Source: Bifidobacterium olomucense (lineage in GTDB: Bacteria; Actinomycetota; Actinomycetes; Actinomycetales; Bifidobacteriaceae). From it: a stretch of DNA of 64,000 nt. Positions within the stretch are counted from its first letter, which is position 1. The number at the start of each line of letters is the position of its first letter. This document shows, piece by piece, positions 28,464-37,069 of this stretch. The DNA is taken from NCBI RefSeq assembly GCF_012932375.1, contig NZ_JAAIIG010000003.1, positions 286,021 through 350,020 on the forward strand, in the 5' to 3' direction. The translations under genes and the position numbers were made by a program. The notes beneath the pieces are model-generated. The model was given only the letters and a program-made list of their open reading frames with translations. It ran no database searches and was not told the origin of the DNA.

Positions 28464-29009
28464 ATGGTGACCGATCTGCGCATCGTCAAAACCCGCAAGG
28501 CAATCCGCGAGGCGTTCCTGCACCTACGGGCATCAGGAGTTCCGGTCTCGAAGGTCAAGGTCAAGGACATCTGCGACCTTGCGCTCGTCAACCCGAGCAC
28601 GTTCTACAAGCATTACCTCGACGTATACGACCTCAACGACAATCTCGAGGACGAGACCATCGACGCGATGCTGGAGCATTACCCCGACAAGGACAAGATC
28701 CTGTCCGATCCACCCGCATTCCTCAATGGCTGGAGACCGGCCATCGACAGCCAGATCGACGATCTGCGCGTCCTGTTCGCAGGCCGCCCCGAAGCCATGT
28801 TCCGCAAAATCGAATCGACGCTCGTCGAACGTTACTCCGCCCGAGCAGCGAACGAGCGCGAGCGCATCGCCGCCGTCTTCTCCATCGCCGGGGCCCTCCA
28901 CTCGCTTGGCCTGCTCAAGCTGGAAGGCGGACAAAGCGACGACGAGATCATCGCGGCGGTCGTCGAAAACCTCAACGCCATCGCCGCTCGGATCCCCGAC
29001 GGACGATAA
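28464..29009 (+). CDS. TetR-family transcriptional regulator
   Basis: About 181 residues. The N-terminal helix-turn-helix is KVKDICDLALVNPSTFYKHY, with the typical TFYxHY recognition helix. The rest is an all-helical ligand domain. AAAGG sits only 3 bases before ATG 28464 and 6 before GTG 28467, so GTG (MTDLRIVKT) may be the real start. It likely represses the divergent MFS/lipocalin pair. Confidence 0.85.
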   Translation: MVTDLRIVKTRKAIREAFLHLRASGVPVSKVKVKDICDLALVNPSTFYKHYLDVYDLNDNLEDETIDAMLEHYPDKDKILSDPPAFLNGWRPAIDSQIDDLRVLFAGRPEAMFRKIESTLVERYSARAANERERIAAVFSIAGALHSLGLLKLEGGQSDDEIIAAVVENLNAIAARIPDGR

Positions 29010-29076
29010 CGAACACCCCCTATACGAATCAACGGCATCATCACACGGATACTCTTTAATCATCTAGTCGATCATC

Positions 29077-30324
29077 ATGGAACAGATAACAGAACGTCAT
29101 CCCATCCCCTCGTCGGCATCGCGATTCGCCGCATCGATACTGACCGCGTTGGTCTTCGTCGTCGCGCTGAATCTGCGAGCCCCGCTCACATCCGTCGGCC
29201 CGCTGCTGCCATGGATAGGGGCGTCCGAACATCTCAACGCGACGATGTAGGGTCTGCTCGGCTTGTTGCCTATCCTCGCGTTCGCCGCCGTCTCCCCGAT
29301 GGCGCACCGGGCCGCCGGACGCATCGGCATCGAATGCACCGTGCTGGCCGCGATGGTGTTCCTGACGCTCGGCATTGTGATCCGTTCGGCATGCGGCACC
29401 ATCGGACCGTGGGCCGGCACGTTCGTCATCGGTTGCTCGATCGCGGTGGGCAACGTTCTGGTGCCGGCCATAGTCAAACGCGATTACCCCGGTCACGCAT
29501 CACTTGCCACCGGCATGTACTCCGCATACATGACCGGCATGGCCGCGTTCGCCTCGGCCGTGACATTGCCCCTGTCCGATGCAATCGGGTGGCGGGGCAC
29601 GCTCGGCATCTGGGCCATTCCCGCCGGAATCGTCACGCTGCTGTAGCTGTGGCGTTCACGGGCGAATGCGCGAAGGACGACCCCGGCTGCGAAGACCGCC
29701 GCCGATGCGCAGCCCCGCAGCCGACGGAGTACGGCATCGGAGACCCGACTCCGAGTCTCCATGTGGAAAAGGTCGGAGGCATGGGCCGTCACCCTGTTCA
29801 TGGGGCTGCAATCCGTGAACTATTACGTGTGCGTCACCTGGCTGCCCACCATCGAGGTCCCCTTCGGCGTGCCCGCCGACCGGACCGGCTGGCATCTGGC
29901 GGTCTTCCAGCTCGTCGGCATCGTCATGGGACTGCTCATCCCCGTGCTGCTGAAGGGCGACAGCCAGGTCGCCGCCGTTGTCGTCGCCAGCGTGCTATTG
30001 GCCATCGGCGCGCTCGGACTGGCATTCGCGCCGCGGCTTGATCTGCTGTGGATCATCGTCACCAGCATCGGCTCGGGATGCTCTCTGGTCGTGGCGCTCT
30101 CATTGATCGGATTGAAGACCTCGACCACCGAGGAGACGACGCAACTGTCGGGCATGGCTCAATGCGTCGGATACCTGCTCGCCGCGGTCGGTCCCATGTC
30201 GGCCGGAACGATCTACGACATCACCTCGGGATGGCGGACGGTGCTCATCATGCTGACCATACTGGCCGTCGCACAGACCGCCATCGGCATCATCATCGGA
30301 CGGAATACGGAAGTGGGGCGATGA
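29077..30324 (+). pseudogene. MFS transporter of the CynX/NimT type, split by two amber codons
   Basis: One continuous frame of about 415 codons. LNLRAPLTSVGPLL at the start and GMYSAYMTGMAAFASAV in the middle are CynX-like. The frame is interrupted by TAG at 29248-29250 and again by TAG at 29644-29646. No frameshift is needed to read across them. Both sites fit a former Gln (CAG to TAG, one C-to-T change each). The segment after the second stop is intact to its TGA, which overlaps the next start codon. The gene is probably recently inactivated. Confidence 0.8.
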
Positions 30325-31208
30325 CCATGCTCGGCGAAACAACCCACGACGCAATGGTACTAGCCCGGTCGGTGGGCTACTATCGCAATCGGCGGCTAAT
30401 CCTTGCCGACGTGAACCTCACCATTGCCACCGGCGGACGATGGGTGCTGTTCGGACCGAACGGAGTGGGAAAATCCACACTGCTGGAAATGATCGCGATG
30501 CGCACCTACCCCAACGTCGGCGGACTGCGCGTCTTCGGGGACCGAACAGTCGCGGGCTCGGACCCGGAGCGCCGTCGCACCCGCATAGCCATCGTCTCTG
30601 CGGCGTTCGGGCACAACATCGGGTCGGGAATGAACCCGCTCACGGTCGTCGCCTCGGGGATTCCACGAGGAACGAAGGATTCGTCCGACGAGGCATACGA
30701 GAAGGCGTACGCGATGATGCGCCGACTCGGCATCGCATATCTGACCGGCAAACAGTGGCGCAACCTGTCCGAAGGCGAGCGCACGAGGGTGATGATCTCC
30801 CGCGCGCTCGTCTCGCCGGCGGATCTCCTGATCTTCGATGAACCGACCACCGGCCTTGATCTGGGTGGCCGTGAAACGGTGTTGCGAGAACTGTCGGCGC
30901 TGGCCTCGCGAGGGGACGAGCGCACGATGCTACTCGTCACGCATCAGGTGGAGGACATCCCCGCCGGATTCGACCATATCGCGATGATGGGCCGAATGAT
31001 GGAACACGAGTGCATGACATACCTCGACACGCATCCGCGCATCTACGCCACACTTGACGGCAACACGACACCGGGAACCATCACGTTCACCGGACCACTT
31101 GACGAAGGACTTACCGACGAACGTCTCGAATCGATGTTCGGCGTCCCGCTACACGTAGAGCGAACCGGGCAGCGATGGAGGGCCTCGCACCGGCTGCGTT
31201 TCGCATGA
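30321..31208 (+). CDS. ABC transporter ATPase (ModF/PhnC-like single domain)
   Basis: 295 residues. Walker A GPNGVGKST (45-53), Q-loop region SAAFGHNIGSG, signature LSEGERTRVMI, Walker B LLIFDEPTTGLD and switch His in VTHQ are all present. A C-terminal extension of about 60 residues follows. The ATG overlaps the MFS stop as ATGA, so it depended on translation of the now broken upstream gene. No permease is adjacent. The protein may be a soluble or orphan ATPase. Confidence 0.8.
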   Translation: MTMLGETTHDAMVLARSVGYYRNRRLILADVNLTIATGGRWVLFGPNGVGKSTLLEMIAMRTYPNVGGLRVFGDRTVAGSDPERRRTRIAIVSAAFGHNIGSGMNPLTVVASGIPRGTKDSSDEAYEKAYAMMRRLGIAYLTGKQWRNLSEGERTRVMISRALVSPADLLIFDEPTTGLDLGGRETVLRELSALASRGDERTMLLVTHQVEDIPAGFDHIAMMGRMMEHECMTYLDTHPRIYATLDGNTTPGTITFTGPLDEGLTDERLESMFGVPLHVERTGQRWRASHRLRFA

Positions 31209-31706
31209 GCGGTCCGAATGAATGCCTCGTCGCCGGTTCCAGTGCTCCTCAGTCGTTCCGTCTCATTTGACTGGGGAACACTGGTGCCGTTGTGGACACA
31301 ACCGGGACACAATGGCCGCGGAGAACAGCGAAATCGACGGCAATTAACGAATCTCGTGAGCGTCACCAGAACGGCTTCATTGCAACGAAAACACAACTGA
31401 CGAAGCTTGCAGAAATCAACGAATCAACCCTTCAAACCAGCAAGGGGTTACTCAGTCATTCCAAATAACGGATCAGAATCATACAAAGGAGCTTATTGGA
31501 AAAATCCATAACAAAGCGCGAAAAACACCATGGCGAATACCTATGGCGGCAACCAGTGATGCAGCTCGAAATCGCAAGAAAATATACAGAGAACAAGCTG
31601 ATAATTAACGCCGCACTCTCCCATGTTGTATTCTGGTGCGGTTCTCCCAAGTTGGCTGACTTGAGCGGGCCATTGATGACCTGTACATATTATCGGGAGG
31701 ACGATG
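31209..31706. other. gene-poor stretch between ABC ATPase and Cys-rich gene
   Basis: No intact gene is convincing. It holds an HTH fragment (31312-31468). Short frames at 31542-31570 and 31551-31616 begin MANTYGGNQ and MAATSDAARNRKK. Possible promoter sequence lies before 31694. Composition is lower in GC than the ABC gene. Confidence 0.5.
31312..31468 (+). pseudogene. fragment of a small XRE-type helix-turn-helix gene
   Basis: An ATG at 31312 gives MAAENSEIDGN and a stop. In a different frame the sequence continues to TAA 31466-31468 as INESRERHQNGF, then TQLTKLAEINESTLQTSKG, which resembles an XRE helix-turn-helix. A frameshift near 31340 would join them. Support is by eye only. Confidence 0.35.
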
Positions 31707-32012
31707 ATGAACAAGAAGACTGCATCATTCGAGCTCACATGTCTGATTTGCGGCAAGGCAATTAGTCTTCTTGACGCGGATTTATTTGCCGAAGATTCGA
31801 ACGATAGAAGCTTCTTGCCCAATGGCGCCATGGAGCTATGCTCATACGGACATTACGGCACTACATTTTTCGACCCCTGTGACGGTACACAAGTTGCCGC
31901 TCTCATCTGCGATGAGTGTATGGAAGAACGCAGCAGCCGACTTCTCTATGTCAACAAACAACGTCAACTCAAACCATTCAACATCGCAATGAAAGAACTT
32001 GAGGAACGATGA
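31707..32012 (+). CDS. Cys-rich small protein of unknown function, ended by a probable nonsense mutation
   Basis: 101 residues. CLIC near residue 12 and CDEC near residue 72 could form a zinc site. The C-terminus is a charged helix ending KELEER. GGGAGG lies six bases before ATG 31707; ATG 31704 is three bases away. The frame continues in the same register after the TGA for 48 more sense codons, so the ancestral protein was probably about 150 residues. Confidence 0.6.
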   Translation: MNKKTASFELTCLICGKAISLLDADLFAEDSNDRSFLPNGAMELCSYGHYGTTFFDPCDGTQVAALICDECMEERSSRLLYVNKQRQLKPFNIAMKELEER

Positions 32013-32159
32013 AAGGCCGAGAAAGCTGAGCGCGAAGCAAATCCTATGTCCCCTCGCTGTTCCCCAGAAGAATTGCCGGTGGACGAGGACGGTTATCCGA
32101 TTATCAACGAGGAATTCTTCCGCACAATAATCCCGGAGGAGCCATCAACAGACAATTAA
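32013..32159 (+). pseudogene. in-frame continuation of the Cys-rich protein after a TGA
   Basis: After TGA 32010-32012 the same frame reads KAEKAEREANP, which extends the charged helix, and then an acidic tail (LPVDEDGYPIINEEFF) to TAA 32157-32159. An ATG at 32046 could start an independent 37-residue peptide, but no ribosome site precedes it. CGA-to-TGA is the simplest explanation. Confidence 0.5.
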
Positions 32160-32214
32160 CCGATAACCTCTCACCCACATAATCGACACCATCCAAACAA
32201 CGTCAGGAGCAATC

Positions 32215-32263
32215 ATGACTAATGGATTCACCACACCCTTCTACTAGGCAACTATTGCCTAGT
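32215..32263 (+). promoter_or_regulatory. 10-codon leader ORF ending inside a hairpin (possible attenuator)
   Basis: CAGGAG is followed by ATG 32215 and a 10-residue frame (MTNGFTTPFY) whose TAG (32245-32247) lies in the left arm of a perfect 9-bp hairpin (32243-32251 with 32255-32263, ACTAGGCAA, 3-base loop). The ribosome site of the next gene follows at once. Ribosome position on the leader could open or close the hairpin. Confidence 0.5.
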
Positions 32264-32280
32264 TTGAAAGGAACATCACC

Positions 32281-32631
32281 ATGTCTCGAACATGGAAGGA
32301 CCGACCATACCGAATCATGGAGGCCGAGGCCAAGCGAGCAGGATATACGCACAACAGATACTGGCTACTCCCCTATAGCGCATCGCGAGAACCTGCACCT
32401 GATGTAACGTCATATGCTTATGCCACCAGACATAACGCACATATCCCCGCACGTCGCATACGAGACTATCGCTGGATTGAGGATGATTGGATTCCCGATT
32501 ACGGAGCCAGCCACCGCGTTCGCGAAGCACTCAATGCCGCAACTATCGCAGCCAATAACGGCTACGATATACGCGACTGGGACGACCCCATCGCATATCA
32601 AAGACGCCGACGCTGGATTATTGGGGCATGA
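32281..32631 (+). CDS. hypothetical basic aromatic-rich protein
   Basis: 116 residues, rich in Arg, Tyr and Trp, no Cys pairs, no hydrophobic helix. GAAAGGA lies about 9 bases before the ATG. It follows the leader ORF and hairpin closely and is followed by a strong terminator, so it forms its own transcription unit. I do not recognise the family. Confidence 0.55.
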   Translation: MSRTWKDRPYRIMEAEAKRAGYTHNRYWLLPYSASREPAPDVTSYAYATRHNAHIPARRIRDYRWIEDDWIPDYGASHRVREALNAATIAANNGYDIRDWDDPIAYQRRRRWIIGA

Positions 32632-32640
32632 TCAATAACT

Positions 32641-32678
32641 GTGTTGCGCTCGCAACAAGTCGTTTGCGAGCACAACAC
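32641..32678. terminator. terminator hairpin
   Basis: 15-bp arms 32641-32655 and 32664-32678 (GTGTTGCGCTCGCAA) with one mismatch and an 8-base loop, 10 bases after the preceding stop. Confidence 0.8.
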
Positions 32679-32751
32679 TAAGATCATTGCTTCAAGCACT
32701 GTGTATTGACACATTTATTTACCTTTTCACTGCATAATGGGGAGTGTGATG

Positions 32752-33018
32752 ATGACAGGCCAGCAACAAGCATCGCAATTTAGTATTTCTCTCACCGATG
32801 AACAATATGCGCTCATCGCGCACGCCGCTTCATTGACCGGCTTGACGCTCTCCCACTGGGCCACACAACATCTTATTGATGCAGCATGCTACGAAATCAA
32901 CAAAGAAACAACCTTACAATTAGACTCCGCATCATTCGACATTTTCATAGCAGCACTGGAAGCCCCTACATCCGATGCGGCCAAAGAACTGGTGGCAAGG
33001 AATCCACAATGGGCTTGA
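32752..33018 (+). CDS. orphan DUF1778/TacA-type ribbon-helix-helix antitoxin
   Basis: 88 residues. FSISLTDEQYALIAHAASLTGLTLSHWATQHLIDAA is the RHH domain of DUF1778 antitoxins. The C-terminal half (FDIFIAALEAP, then DAAKELV) is the toxin-neutralising segment that normally wraps a GNAT toxin. No GNAT gene follows. GGGGAG lies 7 bases before ATG 32752. A perfect TTGACA (32706-32711) and CATAAT (32733-32738) lie upstream, but their 21-bp spacing is long. Confidence 0.75.
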   Translation: MTGQQQASQFSISLTDEQYALIAHAASLTGLTLSHWATQHLIDAACYEINKETTLQLDSASFDIFIAALEAPTSDAAKELVARNPQWA

Positions 33019-33122
33019 GGTTCCTTCCCTATTTCAAATGTTTAACGAGTATTTCTTAAGTTGTACTAGTATGCATCATTGCCAGAATCCATGCCGTCCA
33101 ATTTGAGAGAGGAAAGATATTC

Positions 33123-33521
33123 ATGCTTATCGCATCATGTATTTTTGCCGTACTTGCAGGTTTGCTACATGCTTTGATTTTCGTTCTGGAGTCATTTCGA
33201 TGGACTGAACCGAATACCATGAAAACTTTCTCCATCTCCTCAGTCGAAGAAGCCGAAGCGACCAAGGAGATGGCCTACAACCAAGGGTTTTACAACTTGT
33301 TCCTCGGCATTATGGCTGCCGCTGGTGCAGTAATCACTCTGCTCGGCCAGCAGTCTCAACAGACCGTTGGCATCACACTGATGGCAGCCGGCACAGCATC
33401 AATGGTGCTCGCCGCACTGGTACTGTTCACCGGCAGTCCGGACAAGCGCGCAGCCGCCGTCAAACAGTTCACTCTGCCCGCGCTTTCCCTAGTCTTCCTC
33501 ATTATCTCTGCTCTTCTGTAA
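33123..33521 (+). CDS. DUF1304 integral membrane protein
   Basis: 132 residues, four membrane helices. ESFRWTEPNTMKTF and NQGFYNLFLGIMAAAG are the conserved features of the family; its function is unknown. GAGAGGAAAG precedes ATG 33123. It stands alone. Confidence 0.85.
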   Translation: MLIASCIFAVLAGLLHALIFVLESFRWTEPNTMKTFSISSVEEAEATKEMAYNQGFYNLFLGIMAAAGAVITLLGQQSQQTVGITLMAAGTASMVLAALVLFTGSPDKRAAAVKQFTLPALSLVFLIISALL

Positions 33522-33611
33522 TCGCGACAACAGGCAACATCACTGACATGAACCGGGATTAGCATCGGGCGCAATATCCGAACATCATCCAGACAACGGA
33601 GGAGTTGCACC

Positions 33612-34247
33612 ATGGAGATGCTCACCGTAGGACCAAAAGACATCTATCAGTTCGCCACAGTCAAGGAGTTCGCTGAAGCATTCGAACTTGGCCCGAGCGA
33701 CCTGGTGGTCAGCATCGGCATGATTCATGACGCTTTTCTGAAGCCGTATCTCAATGGCGCAAACGTGTTGCTGGTGGATAAGTACGGCAATCAGGAACCT
33801 ACCGATGTAATGATCGACGAGATCATCCAGGACGCTGGTCAGTTCGACTACAACCGCATCGTCGCCATCGGCGGCGGCGCGGCCGTGCACGCGCTGAGCT
33901 ACCAGCTGGGCGGCAAGTATCATGTGCCGCACGGCGAATCGAACTATGCGATGTTCACCGGCGTGCTGCGCAATTATATGGAGATCAAGTCGGATGGTGA
34001 AATCGCAAAGCTAAACGCCGTGCTCGCCGATTTACTTGACTGCGATGTGGTTAACGTGTACGACGAGCTGGAAGCACTCATCAACCAGTTGTTGCCGAAG
34101 AAGGCACTGCATGAGTATGGCGTAACGCGCGGGGATCTGCCGGAGTTCACCGAGCGCGTGATGACCACACAGGAGCGACTGATGCGCAACAATTTCGTAC
34201 CGCTCGACGCCGCCCGCGTGCGTAAGATTTTTGAAGAGTTGTACTAA
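33612..34247 (+). pseudogene. iron-containing alcohol dehydrogenase with internal in-frame deletion
   Basis: 211 residues against about 370 for the family. The N-terminal nucleotide-binding half reaches IVAIGGGA and then jumps to AVHALSYQLGGKYHVPHGESNYAMF, which belongs about 150 residues later. Two of the four metal ligands (the Asp and His of the missing helix) are gone, while the His in HALSY and PHGE remain. The frame is intact and the start has GGAGG upstream, so a protein may be made, but it should be catalytically dead. Confidence 0.75.
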
Positions 34248-34274
34248 AGCCTAGCAACGATAGTAGTGCGCGAA

Positions 34275-34318
34275 GAGACTCCAGCAGATTATCTGCTATT
34301 TACCTGCAGGAGCCTCTC
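34275..34318. repeat. cruciform-like double inverted repeat
   Basis: GAGACTCC (34275-34282) pairs imperfectly with GGAGCCTCTC (34309-34318). Inside is a perfect AGCAGA-TTA-TCTGCT hairpin (34283-34297). It lies just after the truncated dehydrogenase. Confidence 0.5.
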
Positions 34319-34331
34319 CCCAAAAAAACGA

Positions 34332-34369
34332 TGAGGCTCTTGCGAACACCGAAGTTCGCAAGAGCCTCA
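34332..34369. terminator. strong 16-bp terminator hairpin at the chromosome/prophage border
   Basis: Perfect arms 34332-34347 and 34354-34369 (TGAGGCTCTTGCGAAC) with a 6-base loop. The rest of 34370-34551 contains AACCATT-AATGAG-AATGGTT (34373-34392), an AT-rich run, and a doubled TTGGCGAATG (34521-34540) just before the integrase. The attachment site should be here, but I cannot define its core without the right end. Confidence 0.8.
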
Positions 34370-34551
34370 CTCAACCATTAATGAGAATGGTTATCAACAT
34401 ACCTTCCACATCTGCTGAGTGATACAATAGAACAAGCGTTCGAGCCGTTTTTTCTTGATATTTCAACGTTTTAGGGACTATCGGTATACCATTGATAGAC
34501 CATTAGCAACGAAACGTTTGTTGGCGAATGTTGGCGAATGGAGGTCCTACG

Positions 34552-35961
34552 ATGCCACGACAGAAGCGGAACGGTGCCATATACCCCATCAAGCAGACCT
34601 ATCGCAAGCTGCTCAGCGACGGCAAGGAGAGGCAGTACGTGCGGTGGAAGGCCAAGGTCGGCGACACGTGGGTGAGCGGCAAAACATACGAGGAATGCGA
34701 TGAGAAAATCAAACAGGCGCTGCGCAACCGCAACGAGTGGGGCGTGAGTCTGGACCGCAGCATAAGTTTGGGCGAATACGCGGATCAATGGTTCGAGATG
34801 AAGAAGCGCACCATCGACCCGAACAGCATCGATTTGTATAAATCCCTGATGAAAAGGCATCTGGCCAAATACCGGGACACCCCGTTGGCCGACGTGACCC
34901 CCTCCATGTTGCAGAGGCTTTTGTCGAACATGCGCAACATCGACGGGACCGAGTCCTCGCTCAGCCGCAGACAGTCCATGTACAACGTGTTAAGGCAGAT
35001 ATTCCAAGCCGCCACGGCCGATAGGATAATCCCCACGAATCCGGTCACCACTGCCATCAGGCCGAAGCAGAGGGACGAGAAGCTTTCAGTCAAGGGCAGG
35101 AGGAGGGCGGCATTGCCGTCCCCCGACGACTCCGCGAAGAAGGATGGCCGCACAGGAGTCCAGAATCGTCAGGCGTACACCCCCGAAGAGATGATGCGCA
35201 TGCTTCAGGCTTCGACCGATGACATCTTCACCGGCGCACGGCAATGGTGGCGACTGTTGACCGGCATGCGTCAGGGCGAGGTGTTGGGCATCACGTTGGA
35301 TGATCTGGAACTGTGGGAGAAGCCCGGCGCGAACGGCGTATACGTGGGACAGTACACGGTGAACTGGCAGTTGTCCGAACTGAACAGGATGCATGGCTGC
35401 GGGGAGTCTGACGGACGCGGCGTCTATCCGTGCGGGCAGAAGCGTCCCATGCTATGCCCGGACGCGCAATGGGTGGTGCCGGATGATTTCGATATGATTC
35501 ACTTGTATAAGAGGTTCGCGTTGACGCCTCCGAAAGCGCAGCGCGGCAGCGTGAAGCCGTTGATTCCCGAACTGGGTACGGTCATACACCGTTATCTTGA
35601 AGCGACGAAAGACGTACCCAACCCATATGGGCTGCTGTTCCGTACGGAGAAGGGCCTGCCCATAGACGCGAACGATGACCGCAGGGGTTTCCGCGAACTG
35701 ATGCGCAAGGCCGACATTCCTGATTATCAGCACCGGTATGTGCATGAGTGCCGCAACTCGGTAGCGTCCCTGTTGTTCAAGATGGGCGTTGACCCCGGCA
35801 TCATCCAAAGGATTCTCGGCCACTCCTCCATAGAGATGAGCGAGCATTACCGTACCGTGCCGATCGAAGACCTGCTGTCAGGTATGGAGACGATTGGTGA
35901 GAAACTGGATTTGAAGCAGATCGAGTGGCGTGATACGACAAAGGCCCCCGCAGGGGCCTAG
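34552..35961 (+). CDS. int: phage tyrosine-family integrase
   Basis: 469 residues. An AP2-like arm-binding N-terminus (to about 65) and a SAM-like core-binding domain (70-160) precede the catalytic domain. Arg240 lies in TGMRQGE, His398/Arg401 in HECRN, His424 in LGHSS and nucleophile Tyr433 in EHYRTV. An insertion with four Cys (HGCG...YPCG...LCPD, about 281-303) interrupts the catalytic domain. It integrates and, with a directionality factor, excises the phage. GGAGG lies before ATG 34552. Confidence 0.95.
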   Translation: MPRQKRNGAIYPIKQTYRKLLSDGKERQYVRWKAKVGDTWVSGKTYEECDEKIKQALRNRNEWGVSLDRSISLGEYADQWFEMKKRTIDPNSIDLYKSLMKRHLAKYRDTPLADVTPSMLQRLLSNMRNIDGTESSLSRRQSMYNVLRQIFQAATADRIIPTNPVTTAIRPKQRDEKLSVKGRRRAALPSPDDSAKKDGRTGVQNRQAYTPEEMMRMLQASTDDIFTGARQWWRLLTGMRQGEVLGITLDDLELWEKPGANGVYVGQYTVNWQLSELNRMHGCGESDGRGVYPCGQKRPMLCPDAQWVVPDDFDMIHLYKRFALTPPKAQRGSVKPLIPELGTVIHRYLEATKDVPNPYGLLFRTEKGLPIDANDDRRGFRELMRKADIPDYQHRYVHECRNSVASLLFKMGVDPGIIQRILGHSSIEMSEHYRTVPIEDLLSGMETIGEKLDLKQIEWRDTTKAPAGA

Positions 35962-36046
35962 GAAACCTTTCCCGCTACTCGGCGGGTAGGCTAACCGGCA
36001 TCGTCCTATACGGACGGTGCCGGCGACTCCTCATACAACCTGTATG
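35942..36046. repeat. run of four consecutive hairpins behind the integrase
   Basis: AGGCCCC/GGGGCCT (35942-35948, 35953-35959, overlapping the int stop), CCCGC/GCGGG (35971-35975, 35982-35986), a 12-bp stem with one mismatch (35995-36006, 36012-36023) and CATAC/GTATG (36032-36036, 36042-36046). The first and third can act as terminators for the convergent genes. Confidence 0.65.
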
Positions 36047-36088
36047 CGAGCTACCTATATTCTATGACCGCTAACGCACTTGTTCCTT

Positions 36089-36796
36089 TCAGGATAGAGG
36101 ATACTCCCATCCGTTGGCCCCGTTTTTGTACACCAAATAACCGTCCGTTGATGGCACGTCCAACATGACCTTGCCTTCCGCCTTCACTCCCTGCCCGATG
36201 GTCCCAGGCAGTCTCTCATTGTCGGGAATGCAAGAGTAGACCGGCATATTATCAATCGTGCCGTCCAGATTGCCGTTCCATTGAGTTCCATCCTTTTCGA
36301 TGTACGTCCACACAGCCGGGCTTCCCAACGCCAGTTGCCCGTACCGGGAATCAAATTCCGACGTGGTTTCCACCTCAATGTCGAGCATGACGAAATGTCC
36401 GTTAGAAGGTGTGGTGGACGCCCCCTCATAGGCGGGGGTGCATGGGGCGTCGATGATTATGTTCTTGACCGTCCATTGAGCTATGAGATCGCTGCTGCCC
36501 GCACTGGCTGATATGCCCGCCACATCCCCTATATGCTTGATCAGGTTCCCTCGACTACTGGTCTTCGGCTCCTCTTTTTGTTGGGGTTCTGCCTTCTCCG
36601 GTTTCTTGTAATCCTCGGCTGTTGCAGAACGTTGCTCGTTGTCGCGGATGACCATGCCAACGGTGATTGTCATTCCTACGGACAAAGCCACTACGACAAC
36701 GGCGGCAATGATCAGCTGCCACCATTTCAATACCACGACGCCCTTGTCTCTGATAGGCGGCTGTTGCGGGATTGATGGTTGCTGCGGGTTGCTCAT
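36089..36796 (-). CDS. membrane-anchored protein with extracellular beta domain (possible superinfection/immunity factor)
   Basis: 235 residues. A Pro/Gln-rich cytoplasmic N-terminus of about 23 residues precedes one membrane helix (WWQLIIAAVVVVALSVGMTI, about 24-46). A Lys/Glu/Gln-rich linker and a beta-rich C-terminal domain (YLVYKNGANGWEYPL at the end) of the DUF4352 style follow. AAGGAG precedes the ATG. It lies between int and the repressor, where temperate phages often keep lysogenic-conversion genes. Function is not shown by motifs. Confidence 0.7.
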   Translation of the reverse strand: MSNPQQPSIPQQPPIRDKGVVVLKWWQLIIAAVVVVALSVGMTITVGMVIRDNEQRSATAEDYKKPEKAEPQQKEEPKTSSRGNLIKHIGDVAGISASAGSSDLIAQWTVKNIIIDAPCTPAYEGASTTPSNGHFVMLDIEVETTSEFDSRYGQLALGSPAVWTYIEKDGTQWNGNLDGTIDNMPVYSCIPDNERLPGTIGQGVKAEGKVMLDVPSTDGYLVYKNGANGWEYPLS

Positions 36797-36897
36797 GGTG
36801 TTCTCCTTGTCTCTTCTTTGCGATCAGTCCAGTGTATCCGAGTTTCCGCGCGCCTGTTTGCGGTAAACGCTGTTTGGGTGAATAATCAGAGTCATGT

Positions 36898-36970
36898 AGT
36901 CGAACAAATGTTTGCCTCTTGCAGTGACGCGAGCCGCATCAGGATTACCGACCCGAACGATTGTTCGACT
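36898..36970. repeat. 10-bp inverted pair in the gap before the repressor
   Basis: AGTCGAACAA (36898-36907) and TTGTTCGACT (36961-36970) are perfect inverted copies 53 bp apart. The surrounding 36797-37069 contains no supportable gene; it may hold the promoter of the membrane protein gene. Confidence 0.45.
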
Positions 36971-37069
36971 CATGGGATAAAAGAAAAGGGAGCGCGCCTC
37001 TTCCGCCAAGAATACGACGCACTCCCCCCAGCATTGCCCGATTCACCAGAAAGGAGAAAGGGACATGAA

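Noticed and set aside
31496..31765. 89-residue frame overlapping the start of the Cys-rich gene
   Set aside because: TTG start without a ribosome site, and it runs through the ribosome site and start of the better supported gene at 31707.
34370..34551. Phage attachment site core
   Set aside because: The region is likely, but without the right end of the prophage no duplicated core can be identified, so no site is claimed.
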